Shown here: positions 61,920 through 64,000 of the stretch, piece by piece
Numbering within the stretch: position 1 is the stretch's first letter
Layout of the letters: each line of letters begins with the position of its first letter
Source: Thecamonas trahens ATCC 50062
Taxonomy: Eukaryota; Apusozoa; Apusomonadida; Apusomonadidae
Assembly: GCF_000142905.1 (NCBI RefSeq)
Contig: NW_013657629.1
Coordinates: 220,818-284,817 of the forward strand
Length of the DNA stretch: 64,000 nt
Direction of reading: 5' to 3'
Notes under the pieces: generated by a model
Databases searched by the model: none
Told to the model about the DNA's origin: nothing
What the model saw: only the letters and a program-made list of their open reading frames with translations
Translations under genes and position numbers: made by a program

Positions 61920-62799
61920 GCGCACAGCGAGGGGGAGAGGTCTGTAGGCAGGTTGCGGGGGAGGGGGGGTGACTAGTCAACGAAGGCAGAGAGACAAGCG
62001 CAAAAATATGGCGGCGTCAGACAAGCAGAGGCGCAGGTGGCGTTGTCAGCACCTCACTATGCTGTACGGCTGTTGTCGGAATGGACGAAGTGGATGTGAC
62101 AGAGTGAACGATAGTGTATGTGGCTGTTGCAGCGTGGTTTTGATGTTGGGCTTCCTAGTAAAGGGGGTGGGGGTGGCCTGTTCGCTCGCTCGCTTGGGGG
62201 GCCGGCGGGGGCTATGATGGGCAAGGCCGGAGGAGGGAGGGGAGGAGTGGGTTGGAGGGCAGACTGGTAGTCATTGCCATTGATGTAGCTATCTCTATGC
62301 ATCGTCTCCAATGCCCTGTGCATGGCTAGCTTGCTCTCGGTGGTGCCGGCGGTGGTCGGTCGGCGGCGGGCGGCGGTCGGCGGCGAGGAGCAGGCGGTCA
62401 GCAGCGGTGCTGTTGACGGGATGGCGTCGGCTGATGTGCGTATCGGCGAACAGGGAGTGGGTGGATATAATTGCGGGGATAGTGGGTACGTGTGGTGTGG
62501 ATGTGGTGATTGTGGGTGGAGATGGTGGGGAGTGGGGGTCGGATATGGGCCCGCGGCAGGGGGGTCAGCACCTTCGAAGGGACACAGGGCCAACAAGTTG
62601 GGCCTCCGGTGGCAGAACTCGGATTCTGGAATACTGCAGCTGTGGATTGGAGACTGTGCAAGGGGGTAGTATGTGTATATAATAGGGTAGAAGTGAAACC
62701 AGATTGGCCATACCTTGCAATGAGGTTGGTGGGGGGCATGCGCGGGTCGGGCGGTCGAGGGCGTGCTCAACCACCTAGGCAAAACCAGCCGACGCGGAA
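61920..62799. other. Divergent intergenic region, no gene seen
   Basis: 880 bp between the RhoGAP start (minus) and a signal-peptide exon (plus). It is G-rich on the plus strand with many GGTGG words. Open frames are short, compositionally biased and unsupported. Confidence 0.5.
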
Positions 62800-62857
62800 A
62801 TGAGCCGAGGACGATGGGTGTCGCTGACAGCGATATTTGTACTGGTGATAGTGCACG
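62800..62857 (+). CDS. First exon of a secreted or membrane protein (signal peptide)
   Basis: ATG 62800 reads MSRGRWVSLTAIFVLVIVHG, a textbook signal peptide, and meets a consensus GTGAGT donor at 62858 in phase 1. No acceptor followed by convincing coding sequence is visible in the remaining 1.1 kb, so the second exon is likely beyond the right edge or the intron is long. If the donor is not used, translation stops within a few codons. Confidence 0.45.
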
Positions 62858-64000
62858 GTGAGTGATGAACTTGGGTGTGGTCGCGGGTTGGGTAGCTGGT
62901 AGTGGGAACGAGCTAGGCGGTGATGAGGGTCGGCTGTTCGGGCGAGCGGGCGGTGGCTGAAGGCTGGTGGTCGGCGAGGCGGGGGCAGCAGAGGGGGCGG
63001 GGTCGGGGCTGGGTGGCTCGAGATCGCTGTTGGTTAAACGATGCGCAGTCTGGCTTGTGATGGTTGAGGGGTATGGGTGTCAGGGTCGGGGATGAGGATG
63101 GAGGTGACGTAGAGTGGGGAGAGGAGGCGGAGGAGGAGGAAGAGGAAGCGGAGTGCGCGATGGGATGGCGGTGAGGATGGCCAAGGCAAGGTGGTGGTGG
63201 TTGTGGCTAGGATGATAGTGACGGTGGTGGGGTAGGGGGTGGGGGTGGTCGTTTGTGGTGACGGGTGGTAATGAGTATGGTAGGGGGGGATGAGGGGGTC
63301 GTGACGTGGGGTCGTGACGGGCGAAATGGTAGTAGGTATGGCGATTCAGCTTGAGGATTGATGTGGGTGAGTATGATACGGCTGATGGGTGTGTGTGGGG
63401 TGTGGTTGATGAGGGTGGAGGGGCTTGGGCGGCAGAGGGAAGGCGGCGGACGTAAATTCAGTTGAACATTGAATTAATTGAAGAAAAGCCGGAACCAGCA
63501 TCAAACGAGGCAATGACGTCCACAAAAACAACCAAAGATCATACATGGCTTGCACAGCACATGTATGAGTAAGCCAACAGGGACTGGACAAAGCCAGCAG
63601 GCAATGCGATCGACTCGGGTGACGTTCAGGTCGATGAGGCAGGGCGCGGTTGATCGATCGATCAGCAGATCAACCAAGACCACGACACAACAGGGTCAAC
63701 ACAAAATACATTGCATGCACAACTATTGACCATGGCCAACGACAACAAAGTTGAGAATCGATGGTGTACTGAGCAACGGTCGATCATGGATGTGGAAGTC
63801 AAGGTCGACGAAAACAGGGGAGTCAAGAACAAATGAAGCATGACGAATAATGTTACAAAGCAACAACAAGAGCAAAGGCAATGATCAATGAGGATGCATG
63901 TCGATTGTGGTCAAGCATCAAAGCAAAAGCAACCTGAGCAGAACATGAAGGCAGACAATAGCAACCTCAAAGCATATGAAACCATGAACGGCAACGAACA
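62858..64000. other. No gene seen; composition shift at the end
   Basis: G-rich sequence to about 63440 with GGTGG/GAGGTGG words. It then changes abruptly to lower-GC, A-rich sequence with CAAC, AAGCAA and GATCGATCGATC words to the window edge. I find no protein or RNA gene. Confidence 0.6.

Noticed and set aside
1-64000. tRNA, rRNA or other structured RNA genes
   Set aside because: I looked for B-box-like GGTTCGAnnCC and cloverleaf-like stretches on both strands and found none convincing. A tRNAscan/Infernal run would be needed to be sure.
1-64000. Transposons or retroelements
   Set aside because: No reverse transcriptase, integrase or transposase motifs in any frame, and no terminal repeats were seen. 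Only the final A-rich tail remains suspicious.

Overview
This is a 64 kb stretch of a compact, GC-rich eukaryotic nuclear genome. The evidence is spliceosomal introns (donors mostly GTACGT or GTAnGT), eukaryote-only proteins (PDS5, eRF3, PAM2 motifs, HFM1/MER3, DEPDC5, DCN1-like, F-BAR, RhoGAP) and motile-cilium proteins (RPGRIP1L, ODAD2/ARMC4, centrin). From memory, the style (alanine-rich GC-biased proteins, few introns, cilium genes, large surface proteins, 454-like homopolymer breaks) fits the apusomonad flagellate Thecamonas trahens. That assignment is inference, not shown by the sequence alone.

Layout. 0-1.3 kb: a partial or short basic protein and a newly spliced 44-aa single-span membrane protein. 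1.6-10 kb: RPGRIP1L-like transition-zone protein, TMEM222/RTE1-like protein with a His-rich head, F-BAR protein, a 36-bp minisatellite, and a CAF16-type ABC ATPase. 10-20 kb: mitoribosomal mS38, an unrecognised 921-aa protein, DEPDC5/Iml1 with an unusual C-terminal extension, and a small four-span membrane protein. 20-35 kb: ODAD2/ARMC4 (with an assembly gap in its intron), eRF3, PDS5, HFM1/MER3 and a DCN1-like neddylation factor with a predicted myristoylated start. 35-39 kb: centrin and a double TPM-domain protein. 39.8-60 kb: two very large surface proteins in tandem. The first is a roughly 4,970-aa type I membrane protein built from nine ~345-residue superunits. The second is a 1,595-aa Cys-rich (EGF, CUB-like, GCC2/GCC3-like) multi-pass receptor-like protein. 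60-64 kb: a RhoGAP, an orphan signal-peptide exon, and a gene-less tail whose last ~550 bp are clearly more A-rich.

Genes are packed closely and several convergent pairs touch or overlap at their stop codons. Ten genuine-looking breaks in reading frame split seven of the largest genes and two smaller ones. At nine of the ten a single base added to or removed from a homopolymer restores an uninterrupted protein, and nine look like one-base undercalls. I treat these as assembly errors and annotate each gene as one unit.

Functional themes: cilium assembly and motility (RPGRIP1L, ODAD2, centrin); chromosome biology (PDS5, HFM1); nutrient and ubiquitin-like signalling (DEPDC5, DCN1-like); translation (eRF3, mS38); membrane and cytoskeleton (F-BAR, RhoGAP); and cell surface (the giant protein and the multi-pass receptor). 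The giant repeat protein is the most striking candidate for something not previously described.
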